DNA of 64,000 nucleotides. It comes from JAHBNG01 sp039028975 (GTDB lineage Bacteria; Chloroflexota; Anaerolineae; Caldilineales; Caldilineaceae). Location of the stretch: positions 30,254 through 94,253 of the forward strand of contig JBCCHB010000053.1 in NCBI GenBank assembly GCA_039028975.1, read 5' to 3'. The notes beneath the pieces are model-generated. The model did no database searches. It worked only from the letters and a program-made list of their open reading frames with translations, and was not told where the DNA came from. The stretch's first letter is position 1, and each line of letters opens with the position of its first letter. This document shows positions 26,520-34,930 of the stretch, one piece after another. A program made the translations under genes and the position numbers.

Positions 26520-27893
26520 TTGATAATGTTAGCCAATTCGGAAAATGAGAGTGGTGTACACGAGCATGCAAGTACGCTAGTGGACAGCAATAGTGAAGAG
26601 CAAAACAATCTGTTGGAACAGGCTCCTGGCGAAAGTGATATGGAGCTGTTTACCCGATATTTAGATGATACTAGCGGTTTTGATGTCCCTCGCCGCGGTG
26701 ACCTTCGGGAAGGAACAATTGTTGAGCGTAAGTCTAATGAACTCTTGGTGAATATCGGCGTGAAGCGGGATGGGGTTGTCCCCCAATCTGATTTGAGTCG
26801 TATAGACAGTGAGTTTGTTAAGGAGCTAGGTGTTGGTGATACGGTAATGGTTACTGTATCAAAAGTCAACGACAATGATGGCTCTTTTATTTTGAGTATG
26901 GCCGAGGCTCTCCAGCAGCAGGATTGGGTAGAGGCAGAGCGATTACTCAATAGCGGTGAGCATACAAGTCACCCCGTTATTGGCTTTAACAAAGGTGGAA
27001 TCACCGTTGAATTCCACCATTTACGAGGCTTTGTTCCTGCATCCCACTTAATGGATATGCCGCGGAATATGTCCGAAGATCAGCGCCGGGTGGAATTAGA
27101 GAAGCGCATCGGTCAGGACCTACGCCTTAAGGTTATTGAAGTTGAGCGAGGCCGCCGTCGCTTGGTGATGTCTGAGATGTTGGCTGAACGAGAACATCGT
27201 TCCCAGATGAAAGAGCAGATTTTTGAGCGACTTAAAGTTGGGGACGTCGTCGAGGGCGAAGTGCGAGGCCTGAGACCCTTTGGTGCCTTTGTAGACATTG
27301 GCGGTGCTGATGGTCTCTTGCATGTCAGCGAGATTGACTGGGGTCCAGTCGCTCACCCGCAGAACATTTTGCAGCGGGGTGATAAACTGGAAGTTCAGGT
27401 CATTCGACTTGATCCAGATAAACAACAGATAGCATTAAGTAGAAAGCGTTTGATCACCAATCCGTGGGATGGCGTTGAAAGCCGGTACCAAATTGGTGAC
27501 ATGGTCAGCGCCAAGGTAACACGCATTGTTGACTTTGGTGCATTTGCCCAATTAGAACCCGGCGTGGAGGGGTTGATCCACATTAGCGAACTAGCCGACA
27601 TATCTATTGCTGAGCCTTTAAAGACCGTCCAAGTTGGGGCAGAGTTGGATGTGAAAATTTTACGGGTGGATGCTCGTCGCCAACGGATTGGTCTGAGTCA
27701 TCGCCAGGCCATCGGTGTTATGCCCATCGATAAAGAAGATAGTGACGAGATGGAGACGGCTGCCGAACTGATCTCTAATGTAGATGGTTTAGCTGGAGAT
27801 AGTAATCAAAACGAAGGCTCTGAGAGTGCAGACGAAATTAATATGGAATTTGTGGATGAGATCGATGGTGGTGAAGTGAGCGCTGACGGGTAA
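26520..27893 (+). CDS. rpsA: Ribosomal protein S1 homologue, four S1 domains
   Basis: 457 residues (455 if ATG 26526 is used). After an acidic N-terminal 60 residues come four S1 RNA-binding OB folds. Domain 1, about 62-130, opens LREGTIVERKSNELLVNIG. Domain 2, about 145-215, is divergent. Domain 3, about 240-310, has GEVRGLRPFGAFVDIGGADG. Domain 4, about 325-395, has VTRIVDFGAFAQLEPGVEG. An acidic tail ends the protein. S1 helps load structured mRNA on the 30S subunit; four-domain forms occur outside Proteobacteria. Strong promoter and single-gene context fit a highly expressed translation gene. The following unit (rpsU-infA) is also translational. Confidence 0.9.
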   Translation: MIMLANSENESGVHEHASTLVDSNSEEQNNLLEQAPGESDMELFTRYLDDTSGFDVPRRGDLREGTIVERKSNELLVNIGVKRDGVVPQSDLSRIDSEFVKELGVGDTVMVTVSKVNDNDGSFILSMAEALQQQDWVEAERLLNSGEHTSHPVIGFNKGGITVEFHHLRGFVPASHLMDMPRNMSEDQRRVELEKRIGQDLRLKVIEVERGRRRLVMSEMLAEREHRSQMKEQIFERLKVGDVVEGEVRGLRPFGAFVDIGGADGLLHVSEIDWGPVAHPQNILQRGDKLEVQVIRLDPDKQQIALSRKRLITNPWDGVESRYQIGDMVSAKVTRIVDFGAFAQLEPGVEGLIHISELADISIAEPLKTVQVGAELDVKILRVDARRQRIGLSHRQAIGVMPIDKEDSDEMETAAELISNVDGLAGDSNQNEGSESADEINMEFVDEIDGGEVSADG

Positions 27894-28008
27894 GGAAGGT
27901 AGAGTCTATAAATTCTAACGAAAGATCTCTCGGCGGATGTCCTTTGGGCGTGTGAGGATAGGCATAAAGCCTCTCCTATATGGGGGACGCCTAGACAGTT
28001 GCTTTATT

Positions 28009-28038
28009 TTGTTAATTATCCTTACATGGGAATATAAT
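28009..28038 (+). promoter_or_regulatory. Promoter of rpsU-infA
   Basis: TTGTTA (28009-28014), 18-nt spacer, TATAAT (28033-28038). Predicted start about 28045, leaving a leader of about 110 nt. Confidence 0.65.
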
Positions 28039-28140
28039 AGACGTACTTATTAGAGTAAAATGCTATTCTCCTCTAAGTGCCATATAGGTAGTTGCTTTAA
28101 AAAGACACAAGAAAAGTAGAGATAGCTGTGCAAATCCTCT

Positions 28141-28152
28141 AAAGGAGGTGAT
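28141..28152 (+). promoter_or_regulatory. Full-length Shine-Dalgarno of rpsU
   Basis: AAAGGAGGTGAT is complementary to the whole 16S 3' tail, with AGGAGG seven bases before ATG 28156. It is the strongest ribosome site in the window. Confidence 0.85.
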
Positions 28153-28155
28153 AGA

Positions 28156-28350
28156 ATGAGTGTTGAATTAAATCCAGGCGAATCTCAGGATAGTATTCTC
28201 AAGCGGTTTCGCAAAGCTGTAGCCGAATCAAGGGTTCTCCCTAATGTTCGCCAAAAGCGTTGGTTTACATCAAAGAGTGAGGTTCGCCGCATCAAAAAGC
28301 AGAAGGCTATCCGCAAGGCGCGGCGGATGACTCAATTTACCCGCGAATAG
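28156..28350 (+). CDS. rpsU: Ribosomal protein bS21
   Basis: 64 residues. Small basic protein of the 30S platform near the anti-Shine-Dalgarno helix. The family pattern is clear: an acidic start, then SILKRFRKAVAESRVL, then a long Arg/Lys-rich helix (VRQKRWFTSKSEVRRIKKQKAIRKARRM). Its very strong ribosome site and position 30 nt before infA indicate a small translation operon with its own promoter and terminator. Confidence 0.93.
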   Translation: MSVELNPGESQDSILKRFRKAVAESRVLPNVRQKRWFTSKSEVRRIKKQKAIRKARRMTQFTRE

Positions 28351-28380
28351 CCGCTTGCGAATAAGGAATGAAAGGAGCCT

Positions 28381-28599
28381 ATGGCAGAGGAAACAGTCGA
28401 ATTTGTAGGAACCGTCACAGAATCATTGCCGAATACCATGTTCCGCGTAGAATTGGAAAACGGGCATAATGTTCTTGCCTATCTTTCTGGGAAGATGCGG
28501 AAGAACTATATCCGTATTTATCTTGGCGATAAGGTCAGGGTAGAGATGAGTTCATACGATTTAGAACGTGGGCGGATTACATACCGTTTGCGTTCATAA
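28381..28599 (+). CDS. infA: Translation initiation factor IF-1
   Basis: 72 residues, ATG preceded by AAAGGAG. Single S1/OB-fold protein that binds the 30S A site during initiation. It matches IF-1 throughout: EFVGTVTESLPNTMFRVEL, GHNVLAYLSGKMRKNYIRI, GDKVRVEMSSYDLERGRI and TYRLRS at the end. It has the exact usual length. In many bacteria infA sits in the spc operon; here it is paired with rpsU and closed by a strong terminator. Confidence 0.96.
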   Translation: MAEETVEFVGTVTESLPNTMFRVELENGHNVLAYLSGKMRKNYIRIYLGDKVRVEMSSYDLERGRITYRLRS

Positions 28600-28653
28600 C
28601 GAACCCAAAATTGCGCTATTTAGATATGAAGCCTGAGTAGCCACTTGATTCGA

Positions 28654-28694
28654 AAATAAAAAGAGAAGCCTATCATAGGCTTCTCTTTTTATTT
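28654..28694. terminator. Strong bidirectional terminator after infA / mutS
   Basis: A 19-bp perfect stem with A-rich 5' and T-rich 3' ends: the core AGAGAAGCCTA pairs with TAGGCTTCTCT around a 3-nt loop, followed by TTTTTATTT. It serves infA on plus and mutS (ends 28800) on minus. Confidence 0.92.
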
Positions 28695-28799
28695 AACAGC
28701 CCGAAATTAAATAACATGTGCATAACGCTCTCAATCCAAGAGGTTTTTCGTCTATTTTGTGAGCAAGATGACATGCCCAACTTATTTGCGGCTCATGCC

Positions 28800-31478
28800 C
28801 TAATCATTCGCCAGCTTCTGTAACTCATAAAGACGATTCAGTGCATCCAGCGGAGTCAATCCATTTACGTCCAACTTGCGTAATGCTTCTACTGTTGGGT
28901 GAATATCCGCAAAAAGCGTCGTTTGGCGGGCAGCAGGGGCACTGCGTCGTTTCGTCTTCGGCTCATCAAGTAGACGACTAGGGCCTGCCGCACCACTCTG
29001 CTCCAAGTCGATCAAAATTTCCTCTGCTCGATAGATCACTGCGTTGGGCAGCCCAGCCATGCGGGCCACGTGAACGCCATATGAGCGATTTGCCCTTCCT
29101 GGAATAATGCGGTGGAGAAAGACCACATCGACGCCTTCCCCATCTGCCCCCGAATGCTCCGAACTTTCGTCGACTGCTACATTATAGTTCACCACATGGG
29201 GTAAGCGATCGGCCAGGTCAGTTAATTCATGATAGTGAGTAGCAAAGAGGGTCTTTGCCCGCAACCCTGGATGATTGTGGATATACTCTACAATCGACCA
29301 GGCTATGGCCAACCCATCGTAGGTACTTGTTCCTCGCCCAATCTCGTCTAGAATCAGTAGACTGCGATTAGACGCATGGTGCAGAATATTCGCCGTCTCC
29401 ACCATCTCGACCATAAAGGTAGATTGGCCCCGATGAATCTCATCACTAGCCCCAATGCGGGTAAAGATGCGATCCACCACGCCGATTTGAGCGGACTCAG
29501 CTGGGACAAATGAACCAATTTGGGCCATGAGCGTAATCAGAGCCGTCTGCCGCAAGAAGGTGCTCTTTCCTGCCATATTGGGGCCGGTAAGAATATGAAT
29601 GGCCATTTCTGGCGTAAGGTGGGTATCATTCGGGACGAACGGTTCATCGGTTAAGGTCAATTCGACCACTGGGTGGCGACCACCCTGAATTTCAAGGGCC
29701 GGACTATCATCGACTATTGGGCGAATATAGCGTCGGTTCAGCGCAACCTCTGCAAGGGCTGCGCCCACATCTAGCTCTGCCAAGGACCAAGCGAGTTGCA
29801 GCAGTTCGGGCAATTTTAATGCTACCTGACCACAAAGAGCTTTAAAGAGTTGCTGTTCGATCTCTAATCTGCGTTCGTCTGCGTTCAAAACGAGTGATTC
29901 ATACTCTTTGAGATCGGGCGTAATATAGCGTTCGGCATTGGTCAACGTCTGCTTGCGAATATAGCTCTCTGGGACTTTATCCGTGTGGGTATGAGTCACC
30001 TCAATATAGTAACCAAAGACTTTGTTGTAGCCTACCTTCAGACTCTTGATGTCGAGCCGCTCTCGTTCGGTGGCCTGTAGATTCGCAATCCAATCCTTGG
30101 CCCCTCGGCTACGCTCTACCAGCTGATCTAGCTCTTCATTGTAGCCAGTGCGAATGACGCCTGGGGTATTGAGAGTGGCGGGTGGCTCCTCGGCAATGGC
30201 GGTCTCTAGCAGTGTCAGGATCGCGGAGCAATCGGGAACTTTGGGGAGCAACTGCTCTGGGTCCGATCCATTCATCAACCCATTGCTATTGATCGGATGA
30301 CCTTGCAGTTGGAGTAGGGCCTCGATCTCTGGCACCTTGCGCAACACTTCGCGGATGCCCATCACATCCCGGGGAATACCCGTCCCCTGAGCAATCCGGT
30401 TCGTCCAGCGCTCAATATCACCCAAACCACGCACCTGTTCCCGCAACTCCAAGCGCAGGGTTGTCTCGTTATAGAAGAGTTGGACCACGTCAAGACGGCG
30501 CTGAATCGTTGGCACATCCAGTAGGGGTTGATTGAGGCGACGACGTAGCAAACGCCCACCCATAGGTGTAAGCGTTTCATCCATGACTTCCAACAGACTT
30601 CCTTTCGTATCGTTGCCGCGGATTGTGCTTGTCAACTCCAAATTGCGTCGGGTAGACTCATCCAAGGTCATAAATTCGCCAGTGGCATAGGCATGAAGTT
30701 GTTTTAGCTGGGGCAGAGCTGCAGGCTGCATTTCTCGCAGGTAAGCCAAGACCGCCGCCGCGGCTCGAATCGCTTCGGGCTTCTGCTGGACACCAAAGCC
30801 ATCCAAAGTGGTCACGTTAAAGTGGCGCTTGAGCGCGTCAGAGGCGGTACTCAATTCGACCTGCCATGCTTCTACGGTCGACGGGATGATGCCCAATACA
30901 TTGATGAGGCCGCCCAAGGCTGACGCTTCAATATCCCACTCGGTATGAATCAGTTCGCTAGGATGGAGACGGCTTAGCTCTTCGCCCACCTTCTGTTCGG
31001 CCGCGTCACTACTTTTGTCCTCAAGCTGGGTGGCGGCAAACTCACCTGTGGTGATGTCACAGTAGGCAATCCCAGCCTCTCGCCCGCTGTTGCTAAAGGT
31101 AACAGCCAGCAGATAGTTGTTGCGCTTATCGTCCAGAAGATTTGGCTCAACTACCGTCCCCTTGGTAACGACCCGTCGTACCTCCCGATCGACCAGCCCC
31201 TTGCCCGGCTCGCTGACCTGCTCGGCAATGGCCACCTTGTAGCCCGATTCGATCAGCCGAGCTACATATCCGTCGACGGCATGATAAGGGACACCGGCCA
31301 GTGGTACCCGCTGATCATTGCCTACCGGTCGGCTCGTCAACACTACATCACAGACTCGGGCTACGGTCTTGGCATCATCATCAAAGGTCTCGTAAAAGTC
31401 ACCTAGGCGAAAGAAGAGAACGCAGTCGGGATGTTGGCCTTTGAGGGACAGATACTGTCGCCGCATGGGTGTGGTCAT
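28800..31478 (-). CDS. mutS: DNA mismatch repair protein MutS
   Basis: 892 residues from ATG 31478 (MTTPMRRQYLSLKGQ); a TTG three codons upstream is possible. MutS1 family: mismatch-binding domain with the Phe-x-Glu wedge in FFRLGDFYETFD, connector, lever and clamp domains, and the ABC-type ATPase with GPNMAGKSTFLRQ (Walker A), STFMVEM, LLILDEIGRGTSTYDGLA (Walker B) and THYHEL. The HTH dimerisation end is present (GRANRSYGVHVARMAGLP). It recognises mispairs and recruits MutL; no mutL is in this window. Length is typical (850-900). Confidence 0.96.
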   Translation of the reverse strand: MTTPMRRQYLSLKGQHPDCVLFFRLGDFYETFDDDAKTVARVCDVVLTSRPVGNDQRVPLAGVPYHAVDGYVARLIESGYKVAIAEQVSEPGKGLVDREVRRVVTKGTVVEPNLLDDKRNNYLLAVTFSNSGREAGIAYCDITTGEFAATQLEDKSSDAAEQKVGEELSRLHPSELIHTEWDIEASALGGLINVLGIIPSTVEAWQVELSTASDALKRHFNVTTLDGFGVQQKPEAIRAAAAVLAYLREMQPAALPQLKQLHAYATGEFMTLDESTRRNLELTSTIRGNDTKGSLLEVMDETLTPMGGRLLRRRLNQPLLDVPTIQRRLDVVQLFYNETTLRLELREQVRGLGDIERWTNRIAQGTGIPRDVMGIREVLRKVPEIEALLQLQGHPINSNGLMNGSDPEQLLPKVPDCSAILTLLETAIAEEPPATLNTPGVIRTGYNEELDQLVERSRGAKDWIANLQATERERLDIKSLKVGYNKVFGYYIEVTHTHTDKVPESYIRKQTLTNAERYITPDLKEYESLVLNADERRLEIEQQLFKALCGQVALKLPELLQLAWSLAELDVGAALAEVALNRRYIRPIVDDSPALEIQGGRHPVVELTLTDEPFVPNDTHLTPEMAIHILTGPNMAGKSTFLRQTALITLMAQIGSFVPAESAQIGVVDRIFTRIGASDEIHRGQSTFMVEMVETANILHHASNRSLLILDEIGRGTSTYDGLAIAWSIVEYIHNHPGLRAKTLFATHYHELTDLADRLPHVVNYNVAVDESSEHSGADGEGVDVVFLHRIIPGRANRSYGVHVARMAGLPNAVIYRAEEILIDLEQSGAAGPSRLLDEPKTKRRSAPAARQTTLFADIHPTVEALRKLDVNGLTPLDALNRLYELQKLAND

Positions 31479-31667
31479 GATGGGCAATTCTCGCTATTGG
31501 ATTCTGCAAATGGACGTTTACTATATCGCGGTCGTTTCCAAACGGAGCTGAGTATAATTAGTGATTGGGTGTAGGTTAAAGGATAGCAGAAGAGGGTAAA
31601 TGGGACAATTTTTGCCTATTTGGAACTTAAAACGTACCGAATGACTAAACCGACATAATCACTTCTT

Positions 31668-31695
31668 TTGGACGGGCGAACATTTGTGCTAGAAT
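31668..31695 (+). promoter_or_regulatory. Promoter of the ABC exporter operon
   Basis: TTGGAC (31668-31673), 16-nt spacer, TAGAAT (31690-31695), in the divergent gap with mutS. Predicted start about 31702. Confidence 0.6.
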
Positions 31696-31753
31696 GTCCT
31701 ATATAAGATGAGTTATCCACGTCGAAATGAATGACAACAGGACAGATTTCCGC

Positions 31754-32740
31754 ATGTCACAACCCGCTATCTATCTCGACAATCTATCCAAAACGTATTT
31801 GGTTCCTGAACGCGACCCTGGTGTGATGGCCGCTATGAAGAGCCTGGTACAGCGACGGCACCGCGAGGTGAAAGCTGTTGATCAGGTTAGCTTTTCTGTA
31901 GAGCCAGGTGAGGTTGTCGGTTTTTTGGGACCAAATGGCGCAGGCAAGACCACTACGTTGAAGATGCTCTCTGGCCTGCTTCACCCAACGGGTGGTGTGG
32001 GTACCGTGTTGGGCCATGAGCCTTGGCAGCGCAAGCGCGATTTTCTTAAGGAGATTACGCTCGTCATGGGGCAACGGAATCAGCTAAACTGGGATATTCC
32101 AGCCAGTGACTCATTTGAGTTGAACCGAGTCATCTATCGGGTTCCGCTAAATGAATATCGCCAGACCTTGGATGAGCTAACCAACTTGCTTGACCTTGGG
32201 CCGTTGATCTCCAAGCCGGTGCGCAATCTCTCTCTAGGTGAACGAATGAAATGCGAGATTGCGGCAGCACTGCTTCACCGACCCCAGGTCCTCTTTCTGG
32301 ATGAGCCGACCATTGGGCTGGACGTAACTGCCCAACGCCGCATTCGTGAGTTTATTCAAGAGTATAACCATCGTCATAATGCAACCATCCTACTGACCAG
32401 CCACTATATGGCGGATGTGGAGGCGCTCTGTGAACGAGTGGTCGTGATTCATCACGGCAACATTCTATTCGATGGGCCGTTGACTGAGTTGATCGAGCGC
32501 TTCTCACCCCATAAGACGATTGCTGTGGAGTTGGAGCAACAGATCGATGCATCTACCTATGCGGGGTTTGGTGAGATCGTAACCCAAAATGAATCACAGA
32601 TTACGGTACGGGTACCGAAAATGGATACGGCTAAAGTGGCCGGCCGCCTTTTGGCAGAATTGCCCGTTAGCGATCTGACGATTGAGGATCCGCCTATCGA
32701 AGAAGTGATCGAGCAAGTCTTTGCCCAGGAGGTGGCATGA
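31754..32740 (+). CDS. ABC-2 type exporter, ATP-binding subunit
   Basis: 328 residues from ATG 31754 (MSQPAIYLDNLSKTY), with AGGA 11 bases upstream; an ATG at 31727 would add nine residues. Walker A GFLGPNGAGKTTTLKML, Q-loop MGQRNQLNWD, signature NLSLGERMKCEIAAALLHRP (the variant L-S-L-G-E), Walker B VLFLDEPTIGLD and H-loop TSHYMADVEAL. A C-terminal regulatory part of about 80 residues follows. It energises the two permeases encoded next. Its stop overlaps the first permease start by 4 nt (ATGA). This subfamily pairs with DUF990-type permeases; cargo unknown. Confidence 0.92.
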   Translation: MSQPAIYLDNLSKTYLVPERDPGVMAAMKSLVQRRHREVKAVDQVSFSVEPGEVVGFLGPNGAGKTTTLKMLSGLLHPTGGVGTVLGHEPWQRKRDFLKEITLVMGQRNQLNWDIPASDSFELNRVIYRVPLNEYRQTLDELTNLLDLGPLISKPVRNLSLGERMKCEIAAALLHRPQVLFLDEPTIGLDVTAQRRIREFIQEYNHRHNATILLTSHYMADVEALCERVVVIHHGNILFDGPLTELIERFSPHKTIAVELEQQIDASTYAGFGEIVTQNESQITVRVPKMDTAKVAGRLLAELPVSDLTIEDPPIEEVIEQVFAQEVA

Positions 32741-33558
32741 TGAGGGCTATGGAACTGAGTGGACTAACAGCCATCTATTTCACGCAGTTGAAGACATCGT
32801 TAGCGGTTCAATTTCAATACCGATTCTCTATGGGTATCTGGATGATCAGTCGGGTGCTGGAGCCACTTATCTACCTAGTGGTGTGGACAACCATTACCAA
32901 AGCTCAGGGAGGGGAGGTTAGCGGGTATGCAGCCGGAGATTTTTCGGCCTATTTTATTGTCCTTATGGTTGTCAATCAGGCAACCTTTACTTGGATTATG
33001 TTTGTCTATGATTTTAAGATCCGCAGTGGAGAATTCAACTTCACTCTTTTGCGACCCTTACATCCAATTCACGCCGATATCGCTGACAATGTGGCATATA
33101 AAATTCTGACGCTGGTGATTCTCATCCCAGCTATTTTTTTCTTGGCTTGGCTCTTTCCGCCGACGTTCAACCCTGAGCCTTGGTATCTACTTGCGGGGAT
33201 CTTGGCTACCATTGTGGCTTTTGTTGGACGCTTTATCATGGAGTGGACGTTGGCTATGGCCGCCCTGTGGACGACGCGTACCAACGCCATAAACCAGACC
33301 TATTACGTATTTCTCTTCTTCATGTCAGGTCAGATTGCTCCCTTAGATGTTATGCCTAACTTTATCCAGGTTCTCTCATTCTTCTTCCCGTTCCGCTGGC
33401 ATATTGCCTTTCCAGTTCAGTTGATACTAGGGCGGCTAACACCTCAGGAAGTGCTACTGGGCTTTGCGATGCAGATAGGTTGGCTCATCGCTGCCCTATT
33501 CATTCTCTCGGTTGTCTGGCGAGCGGGTATAAAACAGTATTCGGCTGTGGGATCATAA
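32737..33558 (+). CDS. ABC-2 type exporter permease, first subunit
   Basis: 273 residues, ATG overlapping the ATPase stop, with GGAGGTGGC directly upstream, so translation is coupled. Six membrane segments. N-terminal FTQLKTSLAVQFQYRFSM and a middle IRSGEFNFTLLRPLHP segment resemble the ABC-2 permease EF-loop/coupling region. YVFLFFMSGQIAPLDVMP and FFPFRWHIAFP are typical of the DUF990/ABC-2 family. It presumably forms a heterodimeric channel with the next gene product. Confidence 0.87.
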   Translation: MMRAMELSGLTAIYFTQLKTSLAVQFQYRFSMGIWMISRVLEPLIYLVVWTTITKAQGGEVSGYAAGDFSAYFIVLMVVNQATFTWIMFVYDFKIRSGEFNFTLLRPLHPIHADIADNVAYKILTLVILIPAIFFLAWLFPPTFNPEPWYLLAGILATIVAFVGRFIMEWTLAMAALWTTRTNAINQTYYVFLFFMSGQIAPLDVMPNFIQVLSFFFPFRWHIAFPVQLILGRLTPQEVLLGFAMQIGWLIAALFILSVVWRAGIKQYSAVGS

Positions 33559-33568
33559 AGGGGATACC

Positions 33569-34354
33569 ATGAACCAATTGCGAGTGTTGTGGACCTTTTT
33601 TCGGCTGGGTGCCATGAATGAATTAGCCTACCGGGTCAACTTCTTTACCCAGGTGATACAAGTGGCCGTATCACTTGTGCTCTCCCTGGGGGCATTGGCG
33701 GTTGTCTTTAATCAAACCGAGACGCTGGGTGGATGGTATCCTGCTGAAATGATTGCGTTAGTGGGTATCTATATTCTGGTGGGTGGCTTAATTAATCTGG
33801 TCATTCAGCCTAGCATGAGTCGCTTTATGGAAGACATCCGCATGGGGACATTGGATTTTATGATCCTTAAACCCGAAGATGCCCAGTTTTTGGTAAGTGT
33901 TCGCCAAATTGCCATCTGGAAGATGGTGGACGTTTTGGTTGGAATTGGGGTAATTATTGTAGCTTTAATTCGGCTTGGGACTCAATTTGGGGTCGTTCAA
34001 GCCATTAGCTTTGGGATTGCGCTGGTGGCTGGTGGGGCGATTGTCTACAGCTTCTGGATGATGCTGGCAACTTGCGCATTCTGGTTTATTAAAACAGAGA
34101 ACATTCTGGTCATCTTTGAGTCCATGTATCAGGCTGCGCGTTGGCCAGTCACTATCTATCCGCTTTGGTTGCAAACAATCTTGACTTTTCTGGTTCCGGT
34201 GGCCTTTGCGGTGACGGTCCCTGCCCAAGCGCTGACGGATCGCCTTAGTGTGCAGACATTATTGCTGGCTATTTTGGTAGCCGTAGCCCTGCTGGCTGTT
34301 GCCCGCTGGTTTTGGAATTTTGGGATTCGCTTCTATGCTGGAGCATCTGCATAA
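33569..34354 (+). CDS. ABC-2 type exporter permease, second subunit
   Basis: 261 residues, ATG preceded by AAAGGGG, 10 nt after the first permease. Six predicted membrane segments. The MRMGTLDFMILKPEDAQFLVS-like segment (IRMGTLDFMILKP) is the counterpart of the LLRP loop in the first permease. It ends with TLLLAILVAVALLAVARWFWNFG. Heterodimer partner of the preceding subunit; cargo unknown. Its TAA stop overlaps the next ATG by one base. Confidence 0.87.
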   Translation: MNQLRVLWTFFRLGAMNELAYRVNFFTQVIQVAVSLVLSLGALAVVFNQTETLGGWYPAEMIALVGIYILVGGLINLVIQPSMSRFMEDIRMGTLDFMILKPEDAQFLVSVRQIAIWKMVDVLVGIGVIIVALIRLGTQFGVVQAISFGIALVAGGAIVYSFWMMLATCAFWFIKTENILVIFESMYQAARWPVTIYPLWLQTILTFLVPVAFAVTVPAQALTDRLSVQTLLLAILVAVALLAVARWFWNFGIRFYAGASA

Positions 34355-34845
34355 TGAATAACGAACTACATCCTCTTGAAATAGAGCGCAAGTTTCTTGT
34401 GGCTTCTGACAATCTTCCTGTTAACCTAACGGCTTATCCGCAAAAGCGTATACATCAGGGATATATCGTGGCCAATGAAGAGATTGGGGTACGGCTCAGG
34501 CTCAAGGGGGAGCTGTGTTATATTACCGTTAAGTCCGGCCAAGGTATAACTCGCTCAGAAAGAGAGGGTCTGATTTCGCGAGATACCTTCGATGAACTTT
34601 GGCCAACGACGAATGGCCAGCGGGTGGAAAAGGTTCGCTACGAATTACCAGGCCCCAATGGGTTGACTTTTGAGTTAGACATTTATGAAGGTCATCTCCA
34701 CGGACTCATCACTGTAGAGGCTGAGTTTGACAGCATCGGCGATGCTGAGAGATTTCAGCCACCTGACTGGTTTGGTCTTGACGTGACTGATGACCTTCGG
34801 TATACCAACAGCTGCTTGGCCAAAGAGGGCATTCCTGCTCGGTGA
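34354..34845 (+). CDS. CYTH-domain inorganic triphosphatase-like protein
   Basis: 163 residues from ATG 34354, which shares one base with the preceding stop (TAATG); the longer frame from 34312 would overlap the permease. The CYTH signature ExExK is residues 9-13 (EIERK), then a beta-tunnel with RLRLKGELCYITVKSG, ITRSEREG and FELDIYEGHLHGLITVEAEF. CYTH enzymes hydrolyse inorganic triphosphate or form thiamine triphosphate or cAMP with Mg2+; short CYTH proteins like this are usually triphosphatases (YgiF/NE1496 type). Translational coupling to an ABC exporter is unusual and may be simply operon packing. Confidence 0.88.
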   Translation: MNNELHPLEIERKFLVASDNLPVNLTAYPQKRIHQGYIVANEEIGVRLRLKGELCYITVKSGQGITRSEREGLISRDTFDELWPTTNGQRVEKVRYELPGPNGLTFELDIYEGHLHGLITVEAEFDSIGDAERFQPPDWFGLDVTDDLRYTNSCLAKEGIPAR

Positions 34846-34847
34846 GT

Positions 34848-34928
34848 GGTTGCTAGTGATTGCTTGCTGGTGGTGTTATCCCTCAAACTACTTGACAACC
34901 AGCTACCAATTACCAGCCACTAGCAACC
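34848..34928. terminator. Inverted repeat between convergent genes
   Basis: GGTTGCTAGTG (34848-34858) pairs with CACTAGCAACC (34918-34928), with further imperfect pairing inside (CTGGTGG/CCAGCTACC region). It fills the 85-nt gap between the CYTH gene and the convergent exported protein, a place for a two-way terminator. No U-run. Confidence 0.5.
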
Positions 34929-34930
34929 AA

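Larger units (their letters stand above)
27894..28155 (+). other. rpsA-rpsU intergenic region
   Basis: 262 nt with an imperfect hairpin at 27955-27977 (AGGA-GGC/GCC-TCCT) just after rpsA, and the rpsU promoter at 28009-28038. Confidence 0.4.
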
